From Psychroflexus sp. (GTDB lineage: Bacteria > Bacteroidota > Bacteroidia > Flavobacteriales > Flavobacteriaceae), in NCBI GenBank assembly GCA_003565575.1, contig PXBV01000383.1, forward strand, positions 1-7,032: DNA of 7,032 nucleotides, given 5' to 3'. Below, in pieces: positions 1 to 6,062 of the stretch. The position numbers and the translations under genes are program-made. Below the pieces are notes generated by a model. It ran no database searches and was not told where the DNA came from. It was given only the letters and a program-made list of their open reading frames with translations. Each line of letters begins with the position of its first letter. The first letter of the stretch is position 1.

Positions 1-11
1 AGGGGTCGGGC

Positions 12-67
12 TTTCCGCTACAATGCTTCCCCCCAAAGCTTTGGGGGTCCAGGATTTTCACTACAAT
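12..67. repeat. Palindrome bracketed by two imperfect direct repeats
   Basis: Positions 12-24 (tttccgctacaat) and 55-67 (ttttcactacaat) match at 11 of 13 bases in the same orientation. Between them, 30-47 is a perfect 18-bp palindrome (CCCCCAAAGCTTTGGGGG). The element may start before the window, since the GC-rich bases at 1-11 look like part of it. From memory, not from a search, sequences of the form 'gggctttccgctacaat ... ggatttccactacaatccct' are scattered between genes in many Flavobacteriaceae, so this is probably a dispersed intergenic repeat. Its function is unknown. No open frame of useful length is seen here. Confidence 0.6.
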
Positions 68-99
68 CCCTAAGCCGAGAACACGTTAAAAAACTAAAG

Positions 100-146
100 T
101 CAGTTCGAGTGACGCGCAATGAAATGTAGCGTTGTATTGAGAACTA
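100..146. repeat. TTCGAG...GAGAAC intergenic repeat-like element
   Basis: The segment has short nested inverted repeats: AGTTC at 102-106 pairs with GAACT at 141-145, and ACGC at 112-115 pairs with GCGT at 129-132. The overall form (ttcgagtg ... gtattgagaac) resembles, by recollection only, a common flavobacterial intergenic repeat of the type 'ttcgagtg-N-gtatcgagaac'. The stretch from about 147 to 208 beside it is plain AT-rich sequence in which I see no gene or motif. A structured RNA or a decayed mobile repeat are both possible. Confidence 0.4.
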
Positions 147-208
147 CCTATTAGAGACTTTATTACAGTAAAAAAAGCAGAATACAAGCATTAAATAATT
201 GATTTACA

Positions 209-248
209 AGACCTCACAGTCCCCAAAGCCTTGGGGACTGTGAGGTCT
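209..248. repeat. Perfect 18-bp-stem hairpin, possible terminator of the leftward gene
   Basis: Bases 209-226 (agacctcacagtccccaa) are exactly complementary to 231-248, leaving a 4-base loop (agcc). The hairpin lies 20 bp beyond the stop codon of the leftward outer-membrane protein gene, so it could end or stabilise that transcript. Neither side carries a real T-tract: on the minus strand the bases after the stem are TGTAAATC. A classical intrinsic terminator is therefore not well supported. The AGACCTCACAG...CTGTGAGGTCT arms recall a hairpin repeat often found between Bacteroidota genes (recollection, not searched). The inner 16 bases match the palindrome at 31-46 at 15 of 16 positions. Confidence 0.65.
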
Positions 249-268
249 GCATGATTAAAGTCTATACA

Positions 269-769
269 TTAAAAAAAGACCCTAACAAAAGGAAGCCAAG
301 CTTCTGGATAAACATTCCTATTTTCATCAAATAGAACGTTGTATCTTATCCCAACTACAAAATTGTTTTGCCGATAGCCTACACCCAAAAATAGGGCTGT
401 GTTCCAAAACTCATCTCGTTCTCCAGTGGTGAATTTTGTATTAACTCTCAATTGTTCCAGCTCCGCAGAAAGTTGTAAATTAGGAATAGGGTGAAAAAAA
501 TTCAATAAACTTCCACCGTATAGATGAGAATTGAATCTATTATTACGTTCAAAATAGCTGTATTGCAATCCTATACCTGTAGAAAAAAAAGAATTAACAG
601 GATAGATGGCTTGAGGAGAAATACTTACCGTAGTAAACAAATTGGAAAAGTTAGCCCCTGCAGTTCCTCCCCATTGTACCTTATTCCAGAAAGATGAACT
701 ATTATCCACCTGCTGAGCTTGCAAAGATAAGCAAAGGATTAAACTAGATAACAAAACAATTTTCTTCAT
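269..769 (-). CDS. Small secreted protein, probable outer-membrane beta-barrel, function unknown
   Basis: A 166-residue protein. Residues 1-18 form a signal peptide: lysines at 2-3, a hydrophobic core, and a likely type I cleavage after LQA, giving a mature start at QQVD. Cys13 has Leu before it, so it is not a good lipobox. The mature part is rich in aromatic residues, with alternating polar and hydrophobic stretches (for example 64-73 GIGLQYSYFE, 127-144 and 160-166). It ends in Phe-Phe, as many outer-membrane barrels do. I infer a small barrel of about eight strands or fewer. The family looks flavobacterial; I recall relatives labelled 'alpha-ketoglutarate decarboxylase', but no enzyme motif is visible here. 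It lies 172 bp after mltG on the same strand. I see no clear -7 box in that gap, so its promoter is undecided. The only in-frame start that keeps the signal peptide is at 769. Confidence 0.75.
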   Translation of the reverse strand: MKKIVLLSSLILCLSLQAQQVDNSSSFWNKVQWGGTAGANFSNLFTTVSISPQAIYPVNSFFSTGIGLQYSYFERNNRFNSHLYGGSLLNFFHPIPNLQLSAELEQLRVNTKFTTGERDEFWNTALFLGVGYRQNNFVVGIRYNVLFDENRNVYPEAWLPFVRVFF

Positions 770-941
770 CTCACAGTATTAGTTGCTATAAAAGTAAAAC
801 TAATAAAATTATGTCATTAAAGAATTCCAGCAATCATAAATTTTCAATCAAATACCAAGCTTAAAACAGGTACTATCCTTGAAAATAAGCTAGAGATTAA
901 GGGAAACAATAAGTTATTTGGTATGGCTTACAAACGTTTAC

Positions 942-1985
942 TCATCTATAAATTTTTTGCTTATTTACCCAATTTTGATAAGCCTTAGCATTTCTATTGT
1001 GCTGAGCAAGTGTTTTAGCAAACTTATGGTAGCCTGGATGTTCTGGGTCGGCAGCAAAGTAAAGGTAATCGTGAGATTCTGCGTTCAAAACAGCATCAAT
1101 AGAAGACACATCTGGCATAGCGATAAGTCCAGGAGGGACTCCCGTATATTTATAGGTGTTGTATGGAGAATCCAAGTCCAAATCTTTATAAAGCACACGT
1201 TTTATAGGAGTATCAAAATCCTGACTCTCATTTTGCATAGCAAAAATAACCGTTGGGTCGGCTTGGAGTTTTATCCCTTTTTGCAATCTATTTAAATAAA
1301 CGCCAGCTACTTTGGGGCGTTCCTCAACTTTAGCCGTTTCTTTTTGAACGATGGCAGCAAGAGACATGACTTCTTGTGGAGACATCTTAAGAGCTTCAGC
1401 TTTGGCTTGCCTTTGTTCATTCCAAAATTGATGATAAAATTTTACCATCCTGTCCCTAAATTGTTCTCCAGAAGTATTCCAATAAAACTCATAACTATTT
1501 GGAATGTAAAATTTCAAACTAGCCAGCGGACTTACTTGCATAGAATCTAAAAACCTTTGGGAAGTCATGGCTGTAAGCAGCTCTAAGCTATCGGCTTCAA
1601 TTTGTTCTGCAACTCTTCCTGCTAGGTTTTCAAGCCGGTGCTGGTTGTTAAAACTCAATCGAATTGGAACATTTCTAGACCTGAGTGTATTGATGATTTC
1701 GTTGTTATTCATTCCATTTTCAATCACAAAATGACCAGGTTTAATAGAGTTGGCGTATCCTTTCTTTTTGGCAACAGTTATAAAATCATCAGTTTGTTTT
1801 AAAAATGGGTGCAGCTGATTCACTACGTCCTGAAGGCTACTACCAGATTTTATGAAGATGGACTGGGTTTCACTTTCAAAAGATGTATTATCAGTTAAAA
1901 CCAACTTGTAGATATAAATGCTAAAGCCTCCTAATAAAAGAAGACCCAAAATCGAAATAGCTATCAATATTTTTTTAATGTACAT
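942..1985 (-). CDS. mltG: Endolytic murein transglycosylase MltG (YceG family)
   Basis: MltG cleaves nascent peptidoglycan glycan strands from the outer face of the inner membrane and so sets strand length. With the start chosen here it has 347 residues, the usual family size. An N-terminal anchor lies at about residues 3-27 (after MYIKK), followed by a LysM-like region. The catalytic domain carries LAAIVQKETA with the catalytic Glu at residue 216 (E. coli Glu218), then the family signatures LQADPTVIFA, SPYNTYKYTGVPPG and HKFAKTLAQHN. The frame stays open to an ATG at 2066, but the extra 27 residues precede the membrane anchor, look unlike the family and would overlap the upstream gene by 92 bp. 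The ATG at 1985 overlaps the acetyltransferase gene by only 11 bp, which fits translational coupling. No frameshift or missing catalytic residue is seen. No terminator is evident after the stop. Confidence 0.93.
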   Translation of the reverse strand: MYIKKILIAISILGLLLLGGFSIYIYKLVLTDNTSFESETQSIFIKSGSSLQDVVNQLHPFLKQTDDFITVAKKKGYANSIKPGHFVIENGMNNNEIINTLRSRNVPIRLSFNNQHRLENLAGRVAEQIEADSLELLTAMTSQRFLDSMQVSPLASLKFYIPNSYEFYWNTSGEQFRDRMVKFYHQFWNEQRQAKAEALKMSPQEVMSLAAIVQKETAKVEERPKVAGVYLNRLQKGIKLQADPTVIFAMQNESQDFDTPIKRVLYKDLDLDSPYNTYKYTGVPPGLIAMPDVSSIDAVLNAESHDYLYFAADPEHPGYHKFAKTLAQHNRNAKAYQNWVNKQKIYR

Positions 1986-2502
1986 GAGTAAGTTTTTGCA
2001 GTAAGTATTCGGATTGAAATTGACCAAAATTGTATCTCCAGTCTTTTTTAAGACCAATAATTTCAAATCCTAGTTTTTTAAAGAGGCTCAGACTTCTTTG
2101 ATTATCTTCAATGATAGATGCGAAAATTTGATGTAAATCTAGCACCTCAAAAGCGTAATTCATCATCATTTTAACAGCTTGAGTCCCATAGCCTTTATCA
2201 TGATAACCTTCCAAGATAAGAATCCCTAAACCTGCCCTTTTATTTTTGGGATCAAAATCATATAAATCTATAAAACCTATAGGCTGATTGTTATGAAGTG
2301 AAATCACTAGCCTTAATTGTTTAGCTTCGTAAATATCTTTGTAAGAGTTGTCTATATAATCTTTCAAAACACTTCTAGAAAAGGGCTGGAGCGTATCGCT
2401 TAAGTGCCAAAATCTTTCATCGTTTTCTACTAACTCTAGGAAATCTATATCCGAAGTAACAAGTGCCCTTAAGATGATATGAGAGCTTTTAAGTCTAATC
2501 AT
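1975..2502 (-). CDS. GNAT-family N-acetyltransferase
   Basis: A 175-residue cytoplasmic protein of the GNAT fold, closest in style to RimL/SpeG-like acetyltransferases (Acetyltransf_3 type). It opens with MIRLKSSHIILRAL, matching the usual 'L.t.rl.LR.l' first strand. Around residue 93 comes GLGILILEGYHDKGYGTQAV, which contains the acetyl-CoA pyrophosphate loop (DKGYG, about 102-106). Residues 134-146 read NQRSLSLFKKLGF, the typical GNAT motif B. The substrate cannot be told; polyamines, protein N-termini and small amines are all acetylated by relatives. An ATG at 2523 would add seven residues, but the ATG at 2502 begins where the family usually does and overlaps the dapF stop by only 8 bp. 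Its 3' end overlaps mltG by 11 bp. Lying between two wall genes hints at a linked role, but this is inference. Confidence 0.88.
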   Translation of the reverse strand: MIRLKSSHIILRALVTSDIDFLELVENDERFWHLSDTLQPFSRSVLKDYIDNSYKDIYEAKQLRLVISLHNNQPIGFIDLYDFDPKNKRAGLGILILEGYHDKGYGTQAVKMMMNYAFEVLDLHQIFASIIEDNQRSLSLFKKLGFEIIGLKKDWRYNFGQFQSEYLLQKLTHVH

Positions 2503-3280
2503 AAAATTTGCCTTCAAATACAAAAGTTGCTGGACCTTTCAACCAAATATTTTTGGCAGCATTGAGTCCATCAATTTCAAAACTCACCTCGAGGTCTCCT
2601 CCTTTAGTAGTTACTTTAACAGGAAATTCTTCAATTTTATGAGACATTTTGGCAGTAATAGCCGCAGCTGTAACTCCAGTTCCACAGGAAAACGTTTCAT
2701 CTTCTACTCCTCTTTCATAAGTCCTCACATGAACAACATTGTCTTTAACTTGAATGAAATTCACGTTAGTTCCTTTTATCGCTTCATAATTTGGTAAATT
2801 TCGAATTCGTCTGCCTTGTGTAAACACATCAAAATCGTAAACATCATCTACAAATGCAACATGATGTGGAGAACCTGTATCCAGAAAAGATGCATTTCTA
2901 CTCAAGTTAACAGTTGGAACATCTACCATTTTCAAATTTACAAGACCTTCGTTGATGCTTGCTTTATGCATGCCATCCACAGCTTCAAACGTAGTCTCCG
3001 TTTCAATGACATTTATTTTCTTTGCAAAGGCAACAATACATCGGCCTCCATTGCCACACATGGTACTTTCATTACCATCAGCATTAAAGTAAACCATCTT
3101 GAAATCACATACATCTAGTCGAGAATGTTCTAGAAGTATAAGGCCGTCTGCACCAACACCAAAACGGCGATCACAAATTTTCTTTATGAGTTTGGTATTG
3201 TTTTTGAAAACCGATTCCCTGTTATCGATGATTACAAAATCATTGCCAGTACCTTGATATTTGTAGAAATGTAAATCCAT
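2495..3280 (-). CDS. dapF: Diaminopimelate epimerase
   Basis: DapF converts LL-2,6-diaminopimelate to meso-diaminopimelate, the last shared step before lysine and the cross-linking residue of peptidoglycan. It is a PLP-independent cytoplasmic enzyme with two catalytic cysteines. The 261-residue protein has the N-terminal KYQGTGNDFVIID block (7-19), MCGNGGRC with Cys75, GSPHHV (136-141), the YERGVEDET block (188-196) and SCGTGVTAAA with Cys199. Both catalytic cysteines are present and the length is normal. The start at 3280 is the natural one for the family (MDLHFYKYQGTGNDF). It is the first gene of the leftward block: a TATATTTG box lies 19 bp upstream, and its stop overlaps the acetyltransferase start by 8 bp, giving a compact dapF-GNAT-mltG unit. 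Confidence 0.97.
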   Translation of the reverse strand: MDLHFYKYQGTGNDFVIIDNRESVFKNNTKLIKKICDRRFGVGADGLILLEHSRLDVCDFKMVYFNADGNESTMCGNGGRCIVAFAKKINVIETETTFEAVDGMHKASINEGLVNLKMVDVPTVNLSRNASFLDTGSPHHVAFVDDVYDFDVFTQGRRIRNLPNYEAIKGTNVNFIQVKDNVVHVRTYERGVEDETFSCGTGVTAAAITAKMSHKIEEFPVKVTTKGGDLEVSFEIDGLNAAKNIWLKGPATFVFEGKFYD

Positions 3281-3299
3281 ATCTTGGGTTTAAGACTTG

Positions 3300-3307
3300 C
3301 AAATATA
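3300..3307 (-). promoter_or_regulatory. -7 box of the dapF promoter (Bacteroidota type)
   Basis: On the minus strand these bases read TATATTTG and the next base is C, matching the Bacteroidota sigma-A -7 consensus TAnnTTTG. Transcription would start about 6 bases downstream and leave a leader of only about 14 nt before dapF. No good TTTG -33 element is seen at the usual distance, so the call rests on the -7 match and its placement. Confidence 0.55.
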
Positions 3308-3331
3308 GGTAAATAATCAAGGAAATGTTTG

Positions 3332-3393
3332 GGTTAAAAATCGGTTAAAACAGTTTTACATATAAAATATGAAAGTATTTTTAATTTAAAAAT
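3332..3393 (+). promoter_or_regulatory. htrA upstream region with direct repeats and two palindromes
   Basis: Three ordered motifs lie just before the htrA start at 3402. GGTTAAAA occurs twice in the same orientation, at 3332-3339 and 3343-3350, 11 bp apart, about one helical turn. TAAAAC-A-GTTTTA at 3346-3358 is a 13-bp palindrome. ATTTTTAA-T-TTAAAAAT at 3377-3393 is a 17-bp palindrome ending 8 bp before the start codon. Such motifs could bind a regulator of a stress-type protease, but the region is very AT-rich and chance palindromes are expected there. No TAnnTTTG box for htrA is seen, so its promoter may use another sigma factor or a weak site. Confidence 0.3.
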
Positions 3394-3401
3394 GACTCAT
3401 T

Positions 3402-4811
3402 ATGAAAAAGTATGTTCAATTATTTTCAGTAGCCATTGTAGCAAGTGTGCTTAGCGTTGGAGGATACAAATTCTTTTTATCTACAGAAGAACCTATCGTT
3501 TCAGATTTTGAATCTCCCTGGCAACAGGATAGCATCACCAACTTATCCACCACCTTAGCTACTTATGAAGAAGCCAATGCAGAACTTAACTTTACTGAAG
3601 CAGCTGAAAAGACAATTAACGCCGTAGTACACGTCAAAAATATTACATCTACGCGTCAAGCCAGAAATCCATTTGAGTACTTTTATGGAAGCGGAGAAGC
3701 TCAAAAGGCAATTAGAGGAGCTGGTTCTGGAGTTATTTTAAGCCCAGATGGACTTATTGTGACCAACAACCATGTCATCAAAGGCGCTTCTGAGGTTCAA
3801 GTCACACTCAATAATAATAAAACCTATGTAGCAGACGTCCTTGGTAGTGCACCAGAGAGTGATATCGCGCTTTTAAAGATTGATGATAAGGATCTAGACT
3901 ATCTGCCTTTTGGAGATTCCAATGATGTCAAAATTGGAGAATGGGTTCTTGCTGTTGGTAATCCCTTCAACCTTACCTCAACGGTAACAGCTGGCATTGT
4001 GAGTGCCAAGGCTAGAGACTTAGGAAGCTCCAACACAAGTTTTCAATCCTTTATTCAAACCGATGCAGCTGTAAATCCAGGAAATAGCGGCGGTGCTCTA
4101 GTTAATACCCGTGGAGAACTTATTGGTATCAATACAGCCATTACGTCTCAAACTGGTTCTTTTATTGGGTATTCCTTTGCCATACCAAGTAATAATGCCA
4201 AAAAAATTATAGATGATTTACTAGAATTTGGTAATGTAAGAAAAGCCATCTTAGGTATAACCGGGTTTGAACTCAATAGTACCTTGGCAGAACAAGTAAA
4301 TGTTGAAAGTTCACAAGGAGTTTATATCAATAGTGTAGAAGCTGGAAATGGCGCCTATGAAGCTGGTCTTAAAAAAGGAGATATTATTACTAAAATTGAC
4401 GGAGTCAAAATCAAAAAATTTTCTGATATGACAGGATATCTAAGCTCTAAAAATCCAGGCGATGTTGTACGAGTAAATTATTTAAGAAACAATAAAGAAA
4501 ACCAAACTACTGTAACTTTAGATGTATTTAAAGTTTATCAAATTGAAGATATAGGTATAGAGGTCGCCGAAGTTTCTAAAGACCGATTAAAAACCTTTGG
4601 TGCCAATTCAGGTGTCATTATAAACAAGGTGCTTCCTAATAGCTTTACTAAAAGGGACATAAGTGGTCTTTTAATTACAAAAATTAATGAAGAGGAAGTA
4701 CACTCCATAGAAGATGTAAAATCTATTGTAGAAAACAAAAGTAAAAGTGAACCCCTTTTGGTCACCTTTTTAAGTCCAAAAGGACAAGAGCAAACCTACG
4801 TATTTAGATAA
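3402..4811 (+). CDS. Do-like periplasmic serine protease/chaperone (HtrA/DegP/DegQ family)
   Basis: This family degrades or refolds misfolded envelope proteins. The 469-residue protein has a positively charged N-terminus and a hydrophobic segment (about 4-26) that either exports it or anchors it. A trypsin-like domain follows with the full catalytic triad: His124 in TNNHVIKGA, Asp154 in SDIALLKID and Ser229 in NPGNSGGALVN. A first PDZ domain spans about 283-375 (AILGITGFEL ... AGLKKGDIITKIDG). A second, more divergent one spans about 381-469 (EDIGIEVAEV ... LLITKINEEEV). Two PDZ domains fit DegP/DegQ rather than DegS. The loop before the first catalytic block is short, unlike the long LA loop of E. 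coli DegP. No clear AxA signal-peptidase site follows the hydrophobic stretch. It is transcribed alone, divergent from dapF and closed by a strong terminator. The DegP/DegQ symbol is not settled by sequence. Confidence 0.95.
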   Translation: MKKYVQLFSVAIVASVLSVGGYKFFLSTEEPIVSDFESPWQQDSITNLSTTLATYEEANAELNFTEAAEKTINAVVHVKNITSTRQARNPFEYFYGSGEAQKAIRGAGSGVILSPDGLIVTNNHVIKGASEVQVTLNNNKTYVADVLGSAPESDIALLKIDDKDLDYLPFGDSNDVKIGEWVLAVGNPFNLTSTVTAGIVSAKARDLGSSNTSFQSFIQTDAAVNPGNSGGALVNTRGELIGINTAITSQTGSFIGYSFAIPSNNAKKIIDDLLEFGNVRKAILGITGFELNSTLAEQVNVESSQGVYINSVEAGNGAYEAGLKKGDIITKIDGVKIKKFSDMTGYLSSKNPGDVVRVNYLRNNKENQTTVTLDVFKVYQIEDIGIEVAEVSKDRLKTFGANSGVIINKVLPNSFTKRDISGLLITKINEEEVHSIEDVKSIVENKSKSEPLLVTFLSPKGQEQTYVFR

Positions 4812-4833
4812 GCTTCTAAACTGATTAAGAATT

Positions 4834-4870
4834 AAGGCTTTTTTTTCCATTGGAAGAGAAAGCCTTTTTT
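4834..4870 (+). terminator. Intrinsic terminator after the Do-like protease gene
   Basis: Bases 4834-4848 (aaggcttttttttcc) pair with 4852-4866 (ggaagagaaagcctt) over 15 bp, with two G-T wobbles and a 3-base loop (att). The stem's last TT at 4865-4866 continues into T4867-4870, giving a six-base T-run. It sits 22 bp after the protease stop codon and separates that gene from the hpt operon. Confidence 0.88.
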
Positions 4871-4905
4871 ATGTGCCAATTTCAGTTCAAAAGCTTTTGA
4901 ATCCT

Positions 4906-4913
4906 TATATTTG
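4906..4913 (+). promoter_or_regulatory. -7 box of the hpt-adk-obg promoter (Bacteroidota type)
   Basis: TATATTTG followed by C fits the Bacteroidota -7 consensus TAnnTTTG. It lies between the upstream terminator and the hpt start, 20 bp before the ATG, which leaves a leader of about 15 nt. The same nine bases, TATATTTGC, occur upstream of dapF on the other strand at almost the same distance from the start. A -33 element at the right spacing is not obvious. Confidence 0.6.
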
Positions 4914-4933
4914 CAATTTAGAACTAAAACTCC

Positions 4934-5473
4934 ATGTTGAAACTTCACGATTTAGAATTTGAACCTTACTTGGATCAACATACCCTTCAAGATTCTATAA
5001 AACATCTAGCAAACCGTATTCATGATGACTACCAATCCCAAACCCCAGTTTTTTTAGGTATTTTGAATGGAGCTTTTATGTTTTTATCAGATTTGATGAA
5101 GAATTACAAAGGCAACTGTGAAATCAATTTTACAAAATTAGCTTCTTATGCGGGTGTGTCTAGTACTGGTGAAGTTTCTACCTTACTTGGTGCAGGAAAT
5201 CTAAAAGGAAAACATGTAATTGTGGTAGAAGATATTGTAGATACTGGAAACACACTGCAACACATTGTGGATGTACTAAAAAAAGAAGGAGTTGCATCTT
5301 TTAAAATTGCTAGTCTTTTTTTTAAGCCAGAAGCCTATAAAAAATCACTACCTATCGATTATATAGGAATAGAAATTCCCAATAAATTTATTGTGGGCTT
5401 CGGTTTAGATTATAATGGATTAGGAAGAAATCTCTCAGAAATATATCAACTAAAATCAAATACCAATGATTAA
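4934..5473 (+). CDS. hpt: Hypoxanthine phosphoribosyltransferase
   Basis: This cytoplasmic purine-salvage enzyme joins hypoxanthine (and usually guanine) to PRPP to give IMP (or GMP). The 179-residue protein shows the PRPP-binding signature VVEDIVDTGNTL at 97-108 with the paired acidic residues Glu99 and Asp100. GILNGAFMF at 42-50 is the PPi-binding loop region. SYAGVSSTG at 71-79 lies in the flexible loop that closes over the active site. IPNKFIVGFGLDYNGLGRNL at 148-167 forms the purine-binding part. The length is normal and no key residue is missing. It is the first gene of a rightward operon, 20 bp after a TATATTTG box, and its end overlaps the adk start by 8 bp. Confidence 0.95.
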   Translation: MLKLHDLEFEPYLDQHTLQDSIKHLANRIHDDYQSQTPVFLGILNGAFMFLSDLMKNYKGNCEINFTKLASYAGVSSTGEVSTLLGAGNLKGKHVIVVEDIVDTGNTLQHIVDVLKKEGVASFKIASLFFKPEAYKKSLPIDYIGIEIPNKFIVGFGLDYNGLGRNLSEIYQLKSNTND

Positions 5474-6038
5474 CATCGTGTTATTTGGCCCTCCTGGTGC
5501 CGGAAAAGGAACTCAAGCTGAACATTTAAAAGACAAATACAAACTCACTCACATCTCCACAGGAGATTTATTTAGGTTTAACATCAAAAATCAAACTGAA
5601 CTTGGACAACTGGCTAAATCCTACATGGACAAGGGAGAATTGGTACCAGACGAAGTCACCATAAAAATGCTAAACGCCAAGGTAGAAGAACACTTAGATG
5701 GTAATGGGTTTATTTTTGATGGATTCCCAAGAACTCAAGCACAAGCGGAGTCACTTAATGAACTCATGACGTCTAAATCTTCTCAAATCAATGCGATGGT
5801 AGCTCTAGAAGTAGAGGATGAAGTATTGGTAGAACGTCTATTAGAACGAGGAAAAACCTCTGGCAGAAAAGATGATGCTAATGAAGACATCATCAGAAAT
5901 AGAATAAAAGTATATTACGAGGAAACAGAAGTCCTCAAAGAATTTTATAAAAAAGAGGATAAATATTACGGTGTAGATGGTGTAGGTTCAGTTTCAGAAA
6001 TTACAGACCGCATCAGTAAAGTGATTGATTCTTTATAA
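5466..6038 (+). CDS. adk: Adenylate kinase (short-lid form)
   Basis: Adenylate kinase interconverts ATP + AMP and 2 ADP and so sets the adenylate balance in the cytoplasm. The 190-residue protein has the P-loop GPPGAGKGTQ (8-17), the AMP-binding STGDLFR (31-37), DGFPRTQAQ (85-93) and the LVERLLERGKTSGRKDD stretch with lid arginines (121-137). The lid is the short type with no inserted zinc-finger-like loop, so the enzyme is shorter than E. coli Adk (214 residues) and resembles eukaryotic AK1 in this region. The ATG at 5466 overlaps the hpt stop by 8 bp, supporting translational coupling. The obg gene follows 24 bp later with no terminator between. Confidence 0.96.
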   Translation: MINIVLFGPPGAGKGTQAEHLKDKYKLTHISTGDLFRFNIKNQTELGQLAKSYMDKGELVPDEVTIKMLNAKVEEHLDGNGFIFDGFPRTQAQAESLNELMTSKSSQINAMVALEVEDEVLVERLLERGKTSGRKDDANEDIIRNRIKVYYEETEVLKEFYKKEDKYYGVDGVGSVSEITDRISKVIDSL

Positions 6039-6062
6039 AAACATAGCATTTAGCTTAAAACT

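Noticed and set aside
1..268. CRISPR array, tRNA or insertion sequence in the left gap
   Set aside because: The repeats are few, differ from each other and are unevenly spaced; no cloverleaf and no transposase fragment is seen.
728..769. Lipoprotein signal at Cys13 of the small outer-membrane protein
   Set aside because: The residue before the cysteine is Leu, not Gly, Ala or Ser, so the lipobox fails. A type I cleavage after LQA fits better.
770..941. Possible terminator or small RNA between mltG and the small outer-membrane protein gene
   Set aside because: No stem with a T-run and no TAnnTTTG box could be found on the minus strand; the gap appears unremarkable.
918..1295. Open frame on the plus strand (125 codons)
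   Set aside because: It lies antisense to mltG, whose family motifs are unambiguous. Its translation has no recognisable domain and looks like a shadow of the opposite strand.
1344..1550. Open frame on the plus strand (68 codons)
   Set aside because: Also antisense to mltG, over the region that encodes its catalytic domain; no motif and no sign of a promoter.
1986..2066. Longer N-terminus for MltG from the ATG at 2066
   Set aside because: It would add 27 residues before the membrane anchor that do not look like the family and would increase the overlap with the acetyltransferase gene from 11 to 92 bp.
2503..2523. Longer N-terminus for the acetyltransferase from the ATG at 2523
   Set aside because: The ATG at 2502 gives the usual GNAT beginning and a compact 8-bp overlap with dapF. 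The extra seven residues have no support.
2816..3118. Open frame on the plus strand (100 codons)
   Set aside because: Antisense to dapF, with a Cys/His/Ile-rich translation typical of a reverse-strand shadow.
4538..4765. Open frame on the minus strand (75 codons)
   Set aside because: Antisense to the second PDZ domain of the protease; low-complexity Ser/Leu-rich translation.
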